A stretch of 64,000 nucleotides of DNA from Cellulomonas xiejunii (GCF_024508315.1 NZ_CP101987.1:620001-684000), one strand, 5' to 3'. Positions 27,030 to 37,198 are shown, counted from the stretch's first letter. Notes: generated by a model from the letters alone, not told the origin. Numbers and translations are program-made.

Positions 27030-28451
27030 TCACGCGTCGCCCGACGGGGCGAGGCCCGCCAGGACGGCGGCCGCCAGGTCGGGGGCCTCGACGACCCGCA
27101 GACCGTCGGGCACCGTCACCTCGTCCAGCGTGCCGGCCGGCACGACCGCGCGCGTGCAGCCGAGGCGCGCCGCCTCGGCCAGGCGCCGGCCTACGCCCGG
27201 GACCGGACGGATCTCCCCGGCGAGCCCCACCTCGCCGACGGCGACCAGCCCGGCGTGGACGGCGACGTTCTCGCGGCCGCTGACGGCGGCGAGCGCCAGC
27301 GCGAGGTCGGCGGCGGGCTCGACGACGCGCGCGCCGCCGACCGTCGAGACGTAGACGTCCTGGTCGGCGAGGCGCGCGCCGAGCCGGCGCTGCAGGACCG
27401 CCAGCACCATCGCGAGCCTGCTGCCGTCCACGCCGCTGGTCGTCCGGCGGGGGTTGGGCACGACGCTCGGGGCCACGAGGGCCTGCACCTCGGCTGCCAG
27501 CGGTCGCCGGCCCTCGAGGGTCACGGTGAGGCAGGTACCCGGCACGTCGCTCACGAGGCGCGAGGTGAAGAGCCCCGACGGGTCGGCCAGCCCCACGATG
27601 CCGTGCTCCGACAGGTCGAAGCAGCCGACCTCGTCCGTGGGCCCGTACCGGTTCTTGGTGGCGCGCAGCAGCCGCAGCCGCGAGTGCCGCTCGCCCTCGA
27701 ACTGGCAGACGACGTCGACGAGGTGCTCGAGCGTCCGCGGCCCCGCGACGGACCCGTCCTTGGTGACGTGCCCGACGAGCACGACGGGCAGCGCCCGGGA
27801 CTTCGCGGCGGTGATCAGCGCAGCCGTCACCTCCCGCACCTGCGAGACGCCGCCGGGCGTCCCCTCCACCTGAGCGGACGTGAAGGTCTGCACCGAGTCG
27901 AGCACCAGCAGGTCCGGGTCGACGCTCTCGATGTGGCCGAGCACCGTGCCGAGGTCCGTCTCCGCGGCCAGCAGGAGCGTCGGCGCGAGCGCGTGGATGC
28001 GGCCCGCGCGCAGCCGGACCTGCGCGGCCGACTCCTCGCCGGTCACGTACAGCACGCGCCTGCCGGTGCGGGCGGCGCGTGCGGCCACGTCCAGCAGCAG
28101 CGTCGACTTGCCGACGCCCGGCTCGCCCGCCAGCAGCACGACGGCCCCGGGCACGAGCCCGCCGCCCAGCACGCGGTCGAGCTCGTCCACGCCGGTCGGG
28201 CGGGCGGCTGCCGCGGCGACGTCGATGTCCTCGATGGGACGCGCCGGGTTACGTGTGGGGGCGACCGCGACCGTCCGCGGACCGCCGGACCCCGGCCCCG
28301 CGTCCTCGACGACGCAGCCCCACTCCTGGCACTCGCCGCACCGGCCGACCCACTTGCTCGTCGTCCAGCCGCACTCGGTGCAGCGGAAGCCGGGACGTTC
28401 GGTGGGTCGCTCGCCCCCGGCGCGGGGGCGGCGTGTCGTCGTCTGGCTCAC
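27030..28451 (-). CDS. radA: DNA repair protein RadA
   Basis: 473 residues. RecA-like ATPase that helps branch migration in recombination repair. Zinc finger Cys24, Cys27, Cys38, Cys41 (RCTECGW and GRCGECQ). Walker [10 protein letters not shown] at 109-117. The RadA-specific KNRYG motif is in [15 protein letters not shown], and the C-terminal Lon-protease-like domain is present but non-proteolytic. The GTG at 28451 follows TACCGT by 7 bases. Upstream gene of the radA-disA pair. Confidence 0.96.
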   Translation of the reverse strand: MSQTTTRRPRAGGERPTERPGFRCTECGWTTSKWVGRCGECQEWGCVVEDAGPGSGGPRTVAVAPTRNPARPIEDIDVAAAAARPTGVDELDRVLGGGLVPGAVVLLAGEPGVGKSTLLLDVAARAARTGRRVLYVTGEESAAQVRLRAGRIHALAPTLLLAAETDLGTVLGHIESVDPDLLVLDSVQTFTSAQVEGTPGGVSQVREVTAALITAAKSRALPVVLVGHVTKDGSVAGPRTLEHLVDVVCQFEGERHSRLRLLRATKNRYGPTDEVGCFDLSEHGIVGLADPSGLFTSRLVSDVPGTCLTVTLEGRRPLAAEVQALVAPSVVPNPRRTTSGVDGSRLAMVLAVLQRRLGARLADQDVYVSTVGGARVVEPAADLALALAAVSGRENVAVHAGLVAVGEVGLAGEIRPVPGVGRRLAEAARLGCTRAVVPAGTLDEVTVPDGLRVVEAPDLAAAVLAGLAPSGDA

Positions 28452-28458
28452 GTCCCGC

Positions 28459-28464
28459 ACGGTA
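28459..28464 (-). promoter_or_regulatory. leaderless -10 (TACCGT) for radA
   Basis: TACCGT on the minus strand, 7 bases before the GTG at 28451. Confidence 0.6.
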
Positions 28465-28573
28465 CGTGCCGCCACCGACAACCCGCGCCGTGCCGCCCCG
28501 GCGGGTGGTCGCTCGGTAGGCTGCCCGGTGGTCCGGCAGCGGCCGGCCGTACGACACGAGGGGGATGCCCACC

Positions 28574-29362
28574 ATGAGCGACCTGGGACGACCCGGCGAG
28601 CCCGAGCAGCGGCCCGAGGCCACCGGACCGACGCACCGACCCGCGGTGACCCCGCACGGCGTGCCCGGACCCGTCGCGAACGGTGCACCCGAGCCGGTCG
28701 ACACCGACGTCGCGCAGCGCGAGGGGAACGACGGCGGTCGGCCCGCGTGGCTCGTGCCCGTGGCGATCGGCGTGGCCGCCGTGGTGCTCGTGGGCGTCGT
28801 GGTCGGGGTCCTCGTCGGCCGTGGCGCGGATGACGACGCCGCGCCGGCACCCGCCGCGTCGACCGTCCTGCTCCCGCCCCCGACGCCGGGCGTCGAACCC
28901 GCTGCCCGGGCGGCGACGAGCGCCTTCGCGACGGCGCTGCCGACCACGGTCCTGCAGTACGCGCTCGAGTCCTCGCAGGACGACGCCGAGCTGATCGGCG
29001 CGGGGGCCCTCGAGGCGTACACCGAGACGTTCACCGACGGGGACGGCGGCACGCTCACCGTGCGTGCGGCGCAGCTCGAGACGCCGCAGGAGGCCACCGC
29101 GCTGCTGGAGCAGATCGTCTCGACGCTGCCCGCCGCGGCGCCGGACACCGGCGCCCCCACGTCGACGGAGTCCGCCGACATCGACGTGGACCTGCCGCAG
29201 ACCGGTGACGTCGTGGTCGGCGGCCAGCCGGTCGGCACGTTCACGGTGGTCGACGCGGGCGACGGCACAGGCGTCGCGGTGTGGCAGAACGGCACGGGCG
29301 TGTTCCAGCTGACGGCCCCGCTCGCGGACGTGCTCGACGCCTACCTCGCGTACGGCCTCTAG
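28574..29362 (+). CDS. single-pass membrane protein, unknown function
   Basis: 262 residues. Cytoplasmic low-complexity lead, one membrane helix (WLVPVAIGVAAVVLVGVVVG, about 59-80), a Pro linker, then an outside domain of about 150 residues that looks folded (AFATALPTTVLQYALESSQD, EAYTETFTDGDGGTLTVRAA). No family recognised; the outside domain may sense or bind something at the surface. The ATG at 28574 has GAGGGGG upstream. It converges on the response regulator and shares its stop bases (CTAG at 29359-29362). Confidence 0.75.
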   Translation: MSDLGRPGEPEQRPEATGPTHRPAVTPHGVPGPVANGAPEPVDTDVAQREGNDGGRPAWLVPVAIGVAAVVLVGVVVGVLVGRGADDDAAPAPAASTVLLPPPTPGVEPAARAATSAFATALPTTVLQYALESSQDDAELIGAGALEAYTETFTDGDGGTLTVRAAQLETPQEATALLEQIVSTLPAAAPDTGAPTSTESADIDVDLPQTGDVVVGGQPVGTFTVVDAGDGTGVAVWQNGTGVFQLTAPLADVLDAYLAYGL

Positions 29363-30135
29363 CGCGCCGGCGTGCCGGCGGCTGCGGCCGCCGGCCGCAG
29401 CACGTACCCGACGCCCCGCACCGTGTGCAGCATCGGCTCGCGGCCCTTGTCGATCTTGCGGCGCAGGTACGACACGTACAGCTCGACGATGTTCGCCTGC
29501 CCCCCGAAGTCGTACTGCCACACCCGGTCGAGGATCTGCGGCTTGCTCAGCGCGCGGCGCGGGTTGCGCATGAGGTACCGCAGCAGCTTGAACTCGGTGG
29601 CGGTGAGGCGGACGGCGTCGTCGCCCCGCCACACCTCGTGGCTGTCCTCGTCCATCCGCAGGTCCCCGACGACGAGCACCGCGTCCGCGCGCTGCTCGAC
29701 GACTCCTGCGCGCCTTGCCACGCCGCGCAGCCGCGCGACGACCTCCTCGACGCCGAACGGCTTGACCACGTAGTCGTCGTCGCCCGTGGTGAGGCCGGCC
29801 GCGGCGCCCGCGACCTCGTCGCGCCCCGTCAGGAGCAGGACGGGCACGTGCGGTTGCGCCGCGCGCAGACGGCGCAGCACGTCCTGGGCGGACAGGTCCG
29901 GCAGGGTCGTGTCGAGCAGCACGACGTCCGGGGCCGACGTGCGGGCCTGGTCGATCGCGGCTCGTCCCGACCGCGCGTGCGTGGCGTGCCAGCCCTCGTG
30001 ACGCAGCGCCATGCACAACAGCTCGCCGAGCTTCGCCCCGTCGTCGACGACGAGGACCCGCAAGGGGCTGCCGTCGGGGCGGGTGAGGGGCGCGGGTCGG
30101 CGCGACGTGGGCCGGGCCGGTGCTGTCGTCGACAT
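29359..30135 (-). CDS. OmpR/PhoB-type response regulator, no adjacent kinase
   Basis: 258 residues. The receiver domain begins after a 25-residue Pro/Arg lead: LRVLVVDDGAKLGELLCMAL (acidic pocket Asp31, Asp32), phosphorylation Asp75 in VVLLDTTLPD, and conserved Lys in YVVKPFGV. The C-terminal winged helix (VRLTATEFKLLRYLMRNPRR, VELYVSYLRRKIDKG, VRGVGYVLRP) is canonical. VDDG replaces the usual VDDE/VDDD at the third position. No histidine kinase lies beside it. Confidence 0.92.
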   Translation of the reverse strand: MSTTAPARPTSRRPAPLTRPDGSPLRVLVVDDGAKLGELLCMALRHEGWHATHARSGRAAIDQARTSAPDVVLLDTTLPDLSAQDVLRRLRAAQPHVPVLLLTGRDEVAGAAAGLTTGDDDYVVKPFGVEEVVARLRGVARRAGVVEQRADAVLVVGDLRMDEDSHEVWRGDDAVRLTATEFKLLRYLMRNPRRALSKPQILDRVWQYDFGGQANIVELYVSYLRRKIDKGREPMLHTVRGVGYVLRPAAAAAGTPAR

Positions 30136-30223
30136 GCGAGCATGCTGGCCACGCGTCCTGGGCCGCCCCTGGGGCGAGCCTGTGAGTCGACTGGGAACGG
30201 CCCGGGGTGCTCCGCCGGTGCCC

Positions 30224-30229
30224 TACCGT
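30224..30229 (+). promoter_or_regulatory. leaderless -10 (TACCGT)
   Basis: TACCGT is followed by 6 bases and the GTG at 30236. Confidence 0.6.
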
Positions 30230-30235
30230 GTGACG

Positions 30236-31198
30236 GTGCACGAGGGCCCCTCCGTCCCGGTCGACCCGGGTCCGCCCGCGCCGCGCCGAGCGCGTGCGCG
30301 GGTTGGTGTCGTGCTCGTCTGCGCAGCCGTGGCCGTCGCCTGCGCCGTCGGCGTGGTGCTCCTGTGGCGCGTGTTCGTCGAGACGTGGGCAGGGCAGCGC
30401 GTCGAGGACGCCGCGCTCGACGGTGCGGCGATCGGGCAGGGCCACCTCTGGCGCATCGCCTCGCCGCTCCTCGACGTCGTGTCCGTGGGGTTCGTCGCAG
30501 GAGGGCTGCTCACGGCGGCGGCCGTGGCGCTGGTGCGGCGCAGGCTGTCCCTCGCGGTGCAGGTCGCGGTCCTCGTCGGCGGCGCCAACCTCACCACCAG
30601 GATCTGCAAGGAGTGGGTCTTCGAGCGGCCGCTGCTCGGCGTCGGCGCGGACTACGGCAACACGCTGCCGAGCGGTCACACGACGGCGGCGGGATCCGTG
30701 GCCGCCGCGCTCCTGCTCGTCGCCCCGCCCCGCGCACGTCCGCTGGTCGCGGTGCTCGGCGTCGGTTACACCGCCCTGACGGGCATCTCGACGCTCGTCG
30801 GGCAGTGGCACCGGCCGTCCGACGTCGTCGCCGCCACGCTCGTCGTGCTGGGCTGGACTGCGCTCGTGTGCGGTGCCATGGCGGCGCGCCGCGGCTCGAC
30901 CGCGACGGCCACGGCCGCGCTGCGTCGCGTCGACCCGGCGGACAGGTCGTGGGTCCGTACGCGGCGGACGGCGCTCGCGATGGCCGTCGTGGGTGTGGCA
31001 TCCGGGGTCGCGGCGGGCGCCCTGCTGGCGCGCACCTGGGCCTACCGTGCCGGCACGGCGGGCCGCGAGGGCGAGCTCCTGGCTTACGGTGGGGGTGTCG
31101 CGAGCGTCGTCGCGGCGTGCAGCCTGACCTTCGCCCTCATGCTCCTGCTGCGGCACGCGGCCGGTTCCCGGGACGAGACGCCGTCCGCGTCGGGTTGA
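30236..31198 (+). CDS. PAP2-type membrane phosphatase
   Basis: 320 residues. Lipid phosphate phosphatase family, likely acting on undecaprenyl or other lipid phosphates at the outer face. The three catalytic motifs are KEWVFERPLLG, TLPSGHTTAAGS and GISTLVGQWHRPSDVVAA. Six or so hydrophobic helices. An extra C-terminal region with two more membrane helices goes beyond the basic PAP2 domain. GTG 30236 fits leaderless spacing; GTG 30230 is the alternative. Confidence 0.88.
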   Translation: MHEGPSVPVDPGPPAPRRARARVGVVLVCAAVAVACAVGVVLLWRVFVETWAGQRVEDAALDGAAIGQGHLWRIASPLLDVVSVGFVAGGLLTAAAVALVRRRLSLAVQVAVLVGGANLTTRICKEWVFERPLLGVGADYGNTLPSGHTTAAGSVAAALLLVAPPRARPLVAVLGVGYTALTGISTLVGQWHRPSDVVAATLVVLGWTALVCGAMAARRGSTATATAALRRVDPADRSWVRTRRTALAMAVVGVASGVAAGALLARTWAYRAGTAGREGELLAYGGGVASVVAACSLTFALMLLLRHAAGSRDETPSASG

Positions 31199-31208
31199 CG
31201 CCAGGACG

Positions 31209-31214
31209 TAGAGT
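31209..31214 (+). promoter_or_regulatory. possible -10 for topA (TAGAGT)
   Basis: TAGAGT about 100 bases before topA; unlike most genes here topA would have a leader, with GGAAGG near the start. Confidence 0.35.
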
Positions 31215-31313
31215 CCCCTCGGAAGTGGGGTCCAAGCCGTCGTGGGCCGCCGCGCTCGCCACGACGTCGTCGTCACACACATCCCACAGCCCACGGCACG
31301 GAAGGCCGGTCAG

Positions 31314-34046
31314 ATGTCTGCAGGTCGCAAGCTCGTCATCGTGGAGTCCCCCGCGAAGGCGCGCACGATCGCCGGGTACCTCGGCGAGGGTTATGACGTG
31401 GAGGCGTCCGTCGGGCACATCCGCGACCTCCCACAGCCCTCCGAGCTGCCCGCGGACATGAAGAAGGGTCCGTACGGCAAGTTCGCGGTCGACGTGGAGA
31501 ACGGGTTCGTCCCGTACTACGTCGTCGACGCGGACAAGAAGAAGAAGGTCGCCGAGCTCAAGAAGCTCCTCAAGGAGTCCGACGAGCTCTACCTCGCCAC
31601 CGATGAGGACCGCGAGGGCGAGGCCATCGCGTGGCACCTGCTGGCCGAGCTGAAGCCGAAGATCCCCGTCAAGCGCATGGTGTTCCACGAGATCACGCGC
31701 GAGGCGATCGCCCGCGCGCTGGAGAACACCCGTGAGCTCGACGAGCGGCTGGTGGACGCGCAGGAGACCCGCCGCATCCTCGACCGGCTGTACGGCTACG
31801 AGGTCAGCCCGGTGCTGTGGCGCAAGGTCCGCCAGGGCCTGTCGGCGGGTCGCGTGCAGTCCGTCGCGACGCGGCTCGTCGTCGAGCGCGAGCGCGAGCG
31901 CATGGCGTTCGTCGCCGCCGACTACTGGGACGTCACGGGCACGTTCGCCGTGGCGGATGCCGCCGAGCCGAAGTTCTCGGCGCGCCTGACGGGCGTCGGT
32001 GGCGCGCGCGTCGCCAGCGGCCGGGACTTCGACGACCGGGGCGCGCTGAAGACGCGCGACGCCGTGACGCTCGACGAGGCGCGCGCGAACGCGCTCGTCG
32101 CAGGGCTCGAGGGCGCCGCGTTCGCGGTGCAGTCGCTCGAGACCAAGCCCTACACGCGTCGGCCCGCCGCACCGTTCACGACGTCGACGCTCCAGCAGGA
32201 GGCGTCCCGCAAGCTGCGCATGAGCTCGCGGCAGGCCATGCGGACGGCGCAGTCGCTGTACGAGAACGGCTACATCACCTACATGCGGACCGACTCGCCC
32301 GCGCTGTCGACGCAGGCGATCGACGCCGCGCGCCGCCAGGTCGCCGAGCTGTACGGGTCGGAGTACGTGCCCGACAAGCCGCGTCTGTACACGTCGAAGG
32401 CCAAGGGCGCGCAGGAGGCCCACGAGGCCATCCGGCCCGCGGGTGACCACTTCCGCACCCCGGCCCAGGTCGCGCGCGAGCTGTCCGGCGACCAGTTCAA
32501 GCTGTACGAGCTGATCTGGAAGCGCACGGTCGCCTCGCAGATGGCCGACGCGCGCGGGCAGACCGCGTCCGTGCGTCTCGCGGCCACCGCGACGACGCCG
32601 GACGGGCCGGTGGAGACCGTGTTCTCCGCGTCCGGCACGGTCATCACGTTCCGCGGCTTCCTCGCCGCGTACGAGGAGGGGCGCGACCGCGGCCGCTACG
32701 ACGAGGCGGAGGGCGGGGCCGCGGCCGGTGCGTCCGACGACGCGCGTCTGCCGCAGATGGCCCAGGGCGACCCGGTGACGGGCACCGACCTGACCGCCGA
32801 CGGCCACCGTACGTCCCCGCCGCCGCGCTTCACCGAGGCGTCCCTCGTCAAGGCGCTCGAGGAGCGCGGCATCGGCCGCCCCTCGACGTACGCCGCGACC
32901 ATCGGCGTCATCCAGGACCGCGGGTACGTCACCAGCCGCGGGCAGGCGCTCGTTCCGACGTGGCTCGCGTTCGCGGTGACCCGGCTGCTCGAGGAGAACT
33001 TCGACCGGCTCGTGGACTACAACTTCACGGCCGGCATGGAGGAGAGCCTCGACGCCATCGCCGCAGGTCAGAAGGGCCGCGTCGACTGGCTGACCGAGTT
33101 CTACTTCGGTGACCGGTCCGACTCGCTGGAGACCGGCGGCCTGCGCGGTCTCGTCGACAACCTCGGCGAGATCGACGCGCGCGAGGTCAACTCGATCGAC
33201 ATCGGCGACGGCATCACGCTGCGCGTCGGGCGCTACGGGCCGTACCTCGAGGCGCCGGGGGAGGGCCCGGACGACGAGCCGCGTCGCTCGTCGGTCCCCG
33301 AGGACATGGCACCGGACGAGCTGACGGTCGAGAAGGCGCGCGAGCTCCTGGAGACCATGCCCGACGGCGACAAGGTGCTCGGCACCGACCCGACGACGGG
33401 GACGCAGATCGTCGCGCGCAACGGCCGGTACGGCCCGTACGTCACCGAGGTGCTGCCGGAGCCCGAGCTCGACCCGGGGCTGTCCGCCGCGGCGCGCAAG
33501 AAGGCGCTGGCGGCCGCGCCGAAGCCGCGGACGGGCTCGCTCTTCAAGTCGATGTCGTTGTCCACGATCACCCTCGACGACGCGCTGCGGCTGCTCTCGC
33601 TGCCGCGGGTGGTCGGGGTCGACCCCGAGTCGGGCGCAGAGATCACCGCGCAGAACGGCCGCTACGGCCCGTACCTGAAGAAGGGCACGGACTCGCGGAC
33701 CCTCGCGTCGGAGGAGCAGCTGTTCGACATCACGCTCGCCGAGGCGCTCGCGATCTACGCGCAGCCCAAGCGTGGCCGTGGTCAGACCGCGACGCCGCCG
33801 CTGCGTGAGCTCGGTGCCGACCCGACGAGCGGCAAGCCGATCGTCGTCAAGGACGGCCGCTTCGGTGCGTACGTGACCGACGGGGAGACGAACCGCACCC
33901 TCCCGCGCGACGTCACCCCGGAGTCGATCACGCCGGAGCAGGCCGTCGAGCTCCTGGCCGAGAAGCGCGCCGCCGGGCCGGCCAAGAAGCGCACGCCGGC
34001 CCGCAAGCCGGCCACGACCCGCAAGAAGGCCCCGGCCAAGCGCTGA
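31314..34046 (+). CDS. topA: DNA topoisomerase I
   Basis: 910 residues. Type IA topoisomerase relaxing negative supercoils. TOPRIM motifs KLVIVESPAKARTIAGYL and YLATDEDREGEAIAWHL (acidic metal site). The active-site Tyr is about residue 323 in ITYMRTDS. Four C-terminal repeats of the actinobacterial kind (GRYGPYV in three of them) replace zinc fingers, and a Lys/Arg/Ala/Pro tail ends the protein, as in mycobacterial and Streptomyces TopA, where it supports processivity. The ATG at 31314 follows GGAAGGCCGG. Confidence 0.97.
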   Translation: MSAGRKLVIVESPAKARTIAGYLGEGYDVEASVGHIRDLPQPSELPADMKKGPYGKFAVDVENGFVPYYVVDADKKKKVAELKKLLKESDELYLATDEDREGEAIAWHLLAELKPKIPVKRMVFHEITREAIARALENTRELDERLVDAQETRRILDRLYGYEVSPVLWRKVRQGLSAGRVQSVATRLVVERERERMAFVAADYWDVTGTFAVADAAEPKFSARLTGVGGARVASGRDFDDRGALKTRDAVTLDEARANALVAGLEGAAFAVQSLETKPYTRRPAAPFTTSTLQQEASRKLRMSSRQAMRTAQSLYENGYITYMRTDSPALSTQAIDAARRQVAELYGSEYVPDKPRLYTSKAKGAQEAHEAIRPAGDHFRTPAQVARELSGDQFKLYELIWKRTVASQMADARGQTASVRLAATATTPDGPVETVFSASGTVITFRGFLAAYEEGRDRGRYDEAEGGAAAGASDDARLPQMAQGDPVTGTDLTADGHRTSPPPRFTEASLVKALEERGIGRPSTYAATIGVIQDRGYVTSRGQALVPTWLAFAVTRLLEENFDRLVDYNFTAGMEESLDAIAAGQKGRVDWLTEFYFGDRSDSLETGGLRGLVDNLGEIDAREVNSIDIGDGITLRVGRYGPYLEAPGEGPDDEPRRSSVPEDMAPDELTVEKARELLETMPDGDKVLGTDPTTGTQIVARNGRYGPYVTEVLPEPELDPGLSAAARKKALAAAPKPRTGSLFKSMSLSTITLDDALRLLSLPRVVGVDPESGAEITAQNGRYGPYLKKGTDSRTLASEEQLFDITLAEALAIYAQPKRGRGQTATPPLRELGADPTSGKPIVVKDGRFGAYVTDGETNRTLPRDVTPESITPEQAVELLAEKRAAGPAKKRTPARKPATTRKKAPAKR

Positions 34047-34118
34047 CGCCCTGGCACCACGAGACGCCCGTCGGTGTGCCGCGCGGGGCGCGGTCCGCCG
34101 GGTGCCGCCCGCGGGCGC

Positions 34119-34124
34119 TAGGTT
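34119..34124 (+). promoter_or_regulatory. leaderless -10 (TAGGTT)
   Basis: TAGGTT is followed by exactly 6 bases and the ATG at 34131. Confidence 0.7.
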
Positions 34125-34130
34125 GGCGCC

Positions 34131-35144
34131 ATGGCACGCACCGAGGACCCCCGCACCGCCCCGCCGATCCGCTGGGGCATCATCGGCGCTGGCGGCATCG
34201 CCAGCCAGTTCGCCAACTCCGTGCGTGAGTTCACGCGCGCGCAGCTCGTGGCGGTCGGCTCGCGTCACCGCGACCGTGCCGAGCGGTTCGCCACCGCGCA
34301 CGGCATCCCGACGACGCACGTGGGCTACCGCGACCTCGTCGAGGACCCGCAGGTCGACGTCGTGTACGTCGCGACCCCGCACTCCGAGCACCGTGAGCAC
34401 GCGCTGCTCGCGATCGCGGCCGGCAAGCACGTGCTGGTCGAGAAGGCGTTCGCGCGCAACACGGCGGAGGCGCGGGAGGTGCTCGACGCGGCACGTGCGG
34501 CCGGCGTCTTCGTCATGGAGGCGATGTGGACGCGGTTCCTGCCGCACGTCGCCGCGCTGCACCAGGTGATCGACTCGGGCGAGATCGGCGAGATCGTCAA
34601 CATCCGCGCCGACCACGGCCACCACTTCCCGTTCGACCCGACGAGCCGCCTGTACGACCCCGCGCTCGCGGGCGGCGCGCTGCTGGACCTGGGCGTCTAC
34701 CCGGTGTCGTGGGCGCACGACTTCCTGGGCGTCCCGGCCGGTGTGCACGCGTTCGGCCAGCTCACCGAGACGGGCGTCGACGGGCAGGTGTCGATGATCC
34801 TCGACTACGGCAACGGCACGCAGGCGACCCTCAACACGACGCTGTGGTCCAGGACGCCGACGACGTCGTCGATCTCGGGTACCGAGGGGTACATCCGCGT
34901 CGCGGGACCGTTCTACGGCCCCACGTCGTTCCGCCTGGAGCGGCGCGACGGACGGCAGTGGACGTTCGATCTGCCGGCCGCGCGCGGTCTGCAGTACGAG
35001 GCCGCGGAGGTCGCTCGGCGCGTCGCCGCCGGGGACACCGAGAGCCCGCTGATGACGTGGCAGGGCACGCTCGACGTCATGACGACGCTGGACGAGATCC
35101 GTCGGCAGGTCGGGGTCGTCTACCCGGGGGAGCAGCCCGCCTGA
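34131..35144 (+). CDS. Gfo/Idh/MocA family oxidoreductase
   Basis: 337 residues. NAD(P)-dependent dehydrogenase acting on a sugar or cyclitol. Rossmann motif GIIGAGGIASQFAN near 17-30, then YVATPHSEHREHAL and GKHVLVEKAFARN (catalytic Lys in the EK(P/A) motif), and the C-terminal sheet domain with GGALLDLGVYPVSWAHDFLG. The catalytic motif EKAF replaces the usual EKP. It resembles trans-1,2-dihydrobenzenediol dehydrogenase-like members; substrate unknown. Stand-alone gene with its own leaderless promoter. Confidence 0.9.
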   Translation: MARTEDPRTAPPIRWGIIGAGGIASQFANSVREFTRAQLVAVGSRHRDRAERFATAHGIPTTHVGYRDLVEDPQVDVVYVATPHSEHREHALLAIAAGKHVLVEKAFARNTAEAREVLDAARAAGVFVMEAMWTRFLPHVAALHQVIDSGEIGEIVNIRADHGHHFPFDPTSRLYDPALAGGALLDLGVYPVSWAHDFLGVPAGVHAFGQLTETGVDGQVSMILDYGNGTQATLNTTLWSRTPTTSSISGTEGYIRVAGPFYGPTSFRLERRDGRQWTFDLPAARGLQYEAAEVARRVAAGDTESPLMTWQGTLDVMTTLDEIRRQVGVVYPGEQPA

Positions 35145-35178
35145 CGTCGCGCGGTGCCGACGTGTCAGCCGCGGCGGT

Positions 35179-35184
35179 TAGCCT
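35179..35184 (+). promoter_or_regulatory. leaderless -10 (TAGCCT) for tmk
   Basis: TAGCCT is followed by 6 bases and the GTG at 35191. Confidence 0.6.
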
Positions 35185-35190
35185 GACGCC

Positions 35191-35952
35191 GTGAGCACCG
35201 ACCCCGCGTCCGTCGTCCCGGGGCCCGTCATCGACGTGGTCGCCGATCAGGGGCCGGCCGGCCTGTTCGTGTCCTTCGAGGGCGGTGACGGCGTCGGCAA
35301 GTCCACGCAGGTCGCACTCCTGGGGCGGCACCTCGCCGCCCTGGGGCGCGAGGTCGTCGTGACGCGTGAGCCCGGCGGCACCCCGCTGGGGGTCGAGCTG
35401 CGGCGCGCGGTGCTGCACGGCGAGGACCTCGACCCCCGCACGGAGGCCCTGCTGTACGCGGCCGACCGCGCGCACCACGTCGCGTCGCTCGTGCGGCCGG
35501 CGCTGGAGCGCGGCGCGGTGGTGCTGACCGACCGCTACCTCGACTCCTCGGTCGCCTACCAGGGCACGGGCCGCGGGCTGGGCGCGGACGAGGTGGAGCG
35601 GCTCTCGCTGTGGGCGGTGCAGGGGCTCCTGCCGCACCTGACCGTCCTGCTCGACCTGGACCCCGCCGTGGGGCTGGCCCGGCTCACGGGTGACCCGGAC
35701 CGGCTGGAGTCGGCGGGCGACGAGTTCCACCGGCGCACGCGTGAGGCGTTCTGGGCCCGCGCCGCCGCGGAGCCGCACCGGTGGCTCGTCGTCGACGCGT
35801 CGCAGCCCGCCGAGGACGTCGCGGCGCAGGTCCGTGCGCGCCTCGCGCCGCTGCTCGCGGCACCTGCCGCGGTACCTGCCCCGGCACCCGCCCCCCCGAC
35901 CGCGGAGCGGTCCGTCGGGACGCCCGCCGTGCCGACGGGTGGTGCGGCATGA
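35191..35952 (+). CDS. tmk: thymidylate kinase
   Basis: 253 residues. Phosphorylates dTMP to dTDP. P-loop [11 protein letters not shown] at 30-39, the DR(Y/H) motif in [15 protein letters not shown], and [13 protein letters not shown] 25-residue N-terminal lead and a Pro/Ala-rich C-terminal tail of about 35 residues exceed the usual 210-residue core. The stop overlaps the holB start (ATGA), so the two are co-translated. Confidence 0.95.
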   Translation: MSTDPASVVPGPVIDVVADQGPAGLFVSFEGGDGVGKSTQVALLGRHLAALGREVVVTREPGGTPLGVELRRAVLHGEDLDPRTEALLYAADRAHHVASLVRPALERGAVVLTDRYLDSSVAYQGTGRGLGADEVERLSLWAVQGLLPHLTVLLDLDPAVGLARLTGDPDRLESAGDEFHRRTREAFWARAAAEPHRWLVVDASQPAEDVAAQVRARLAPLLAAPAAVPAPAPAPPTAERSVGTPAVPTGGAA

Positions 35953-37085
35953 GCGTGTGGGACGACCTCGTCGGGCAGGAGCCTGCCGTCGCGGTGCTGC
36001 GTCGGGCGGTCGAGGACCCGTCGGCGATGACCCACGCGTGGCTGCTCACCGGGCCGCCCGGGTCGGGCCGGTCCAACGCGGCACGCGCGTTCGCGGCGGC
36101 CCTGCAGTGCGTGGCCGGAGGCTGCGGCACGTGCCACGCGTGCACCACCGTGCTGTCCGGGGCGCACCCGGACGTCACGCTCGTCGCGACCGAGGGCGTC
36201 TTCATCCGCGTCGACACCACGCGCCCGCTCGTGGAGCTCGCGCAGCGTTCGCCGTCGCAGGGCCGTTGGCGGGTCATCGTCGTCGAGGACGCCGACCGGT
36301 TCAACGACCAGAGTGCCAACGTGCTGCTCAAGGCCATCGAGGAGCCCCCGCCGCGCACGGTGTGGTTGCTGTGCGCACCGGGCCCCGAGGACGTCCTGGT
36401 GACCATCCGTTCGCGCAGCAGGGCCGTGGGCCTGCGCGTGCCGCCCGTCGACGCCGTCGCGGAGCTGCTCGTGCGGCGCGACGGCGCCGACCCGCGCACC
36501 GCACTGGTCGCCGCACGCGCCGCCCAGAGCCACATCGGGATCGCACGACGCCTCGCGCGCGACCCGCTGGCACGTGAGCGGCGCGCGGCGGTGCTCTCGC
36601 TCGCGTCGCGCGTGCGGGGAGTCGGCGACGCGGTGCTCGCGGCGGGCGACCTCGTCGAGACCGCGCAGGCGGACGCGAAGGCGGCGACGGAGGAGCGGGA
36701 CGCCGCCGAGCGCAACGAGCTGCTGCGCGGCATGGGGGCCGAGGCGGCGAACACCCTGCCGCCGTCGCTCCGTGCGCAGGTCCGGCAGCTCGAGGAGGAG
36801 CAGAAGCGCCGTGCGACGCGCGCGCAGCGCGACGTGCTCGACCGCGCGATGGTCGACCTGCTCTCGCTGTACCGGGACGTGCTCGTCGTGCAGCTCGATG
36901 CCGGTGTCGACCTCGTCAACGTCGAGCAGGAGGACGCCGTCCGCGCGCTCGCCGCCGGGAGCACCCCGGAGCAGACGCTGCGCCGTATGGACGCCGTCGG
37001 ACAGGCACGCACGCGGCTGGCCGGCAACGTGGCCCCTCTCCTGGCCGTCGAGGCGATGGCGATCGCCCTGCGGCCGCAGGGCTGA
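35949..37085 (+). CDS. holB: DNA polymerase III subunit delta'
   Basis: 378 residues. Clamp-loader subunit. Contains the P-loop-like GPPGSGRSN (Arg in place of Lys at the ATP site, so it probably does not hydrolyse ATP), a Cys cluster ([12 protein letters not shown]) for structural zinc, and [20 protein letters not shown] and [14 protein letters not shown], typical of the AAA+ lid region, then a helical C-terminus with a coiled-coil stretch ([20 protein letters not shown]). Overlaps tmk by 4 bases. Confidence 0.95.
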   Translation: MSVWDDLVGQEPAVAVLRRAVEDPSAMTHAWLLTGPPGSGRSNAARAFAAALQCVAGGCGTCHACTTVLSGAHPDVTLVATEGVFIRVDTTRPLVELAQRSPSQGRWRVIVVEDADRFNDQSANVLLKAIEEPPPRTVWLLCAPGPEDVLVTIRSRSRAVGLRVPPVDAVAELLVRRDGADPRTALVAARAAQSHIGIARRLARDPLARERRAAVLSLASRVRGVGDAVLAAGDLVETAQADAKAATEERDAAERNELLRGMGAEAANTLPPSLRAQVRQLEEEQKRRATRAQRDVLDRAMVDLLSLYRDVLVVQLDAGVDLVNVEQEDAVRALAAGSTPEQTLRRMDAVGQARTRLAGNVAPLLAVEAMAIALRPQG

Positions 37086-37186
37086 CGCGTCGCGCACGCC
37101 CCCGGGGGTGGTGCGCCGTCGCAGATGCGGCGCAGGCCGGTTGCGCGCACGACCGGGTCGTGCCCGGACGTGCCGTCGCGGACCAC

Positions 37187-37192
37187 TACCGT
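37187..37192 (+). promoter_or_regulatory. leaderless -10 (TACCGT)
   Basis: TACCGT is followed by 6 bases and the ATG at 37199; AGGAG within those 6 bases may instead be a weak ribosome site. Confidence 0.55.
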
Positions 37193-37198
37193 AGGAGC

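Noticed and set aside
36049-36080. holB P-loop with Arg as a sign of a broken gene
   Set aside because: Loss of the P-loop Lys is common in delta' subunits, and the rest of the protein is intact.
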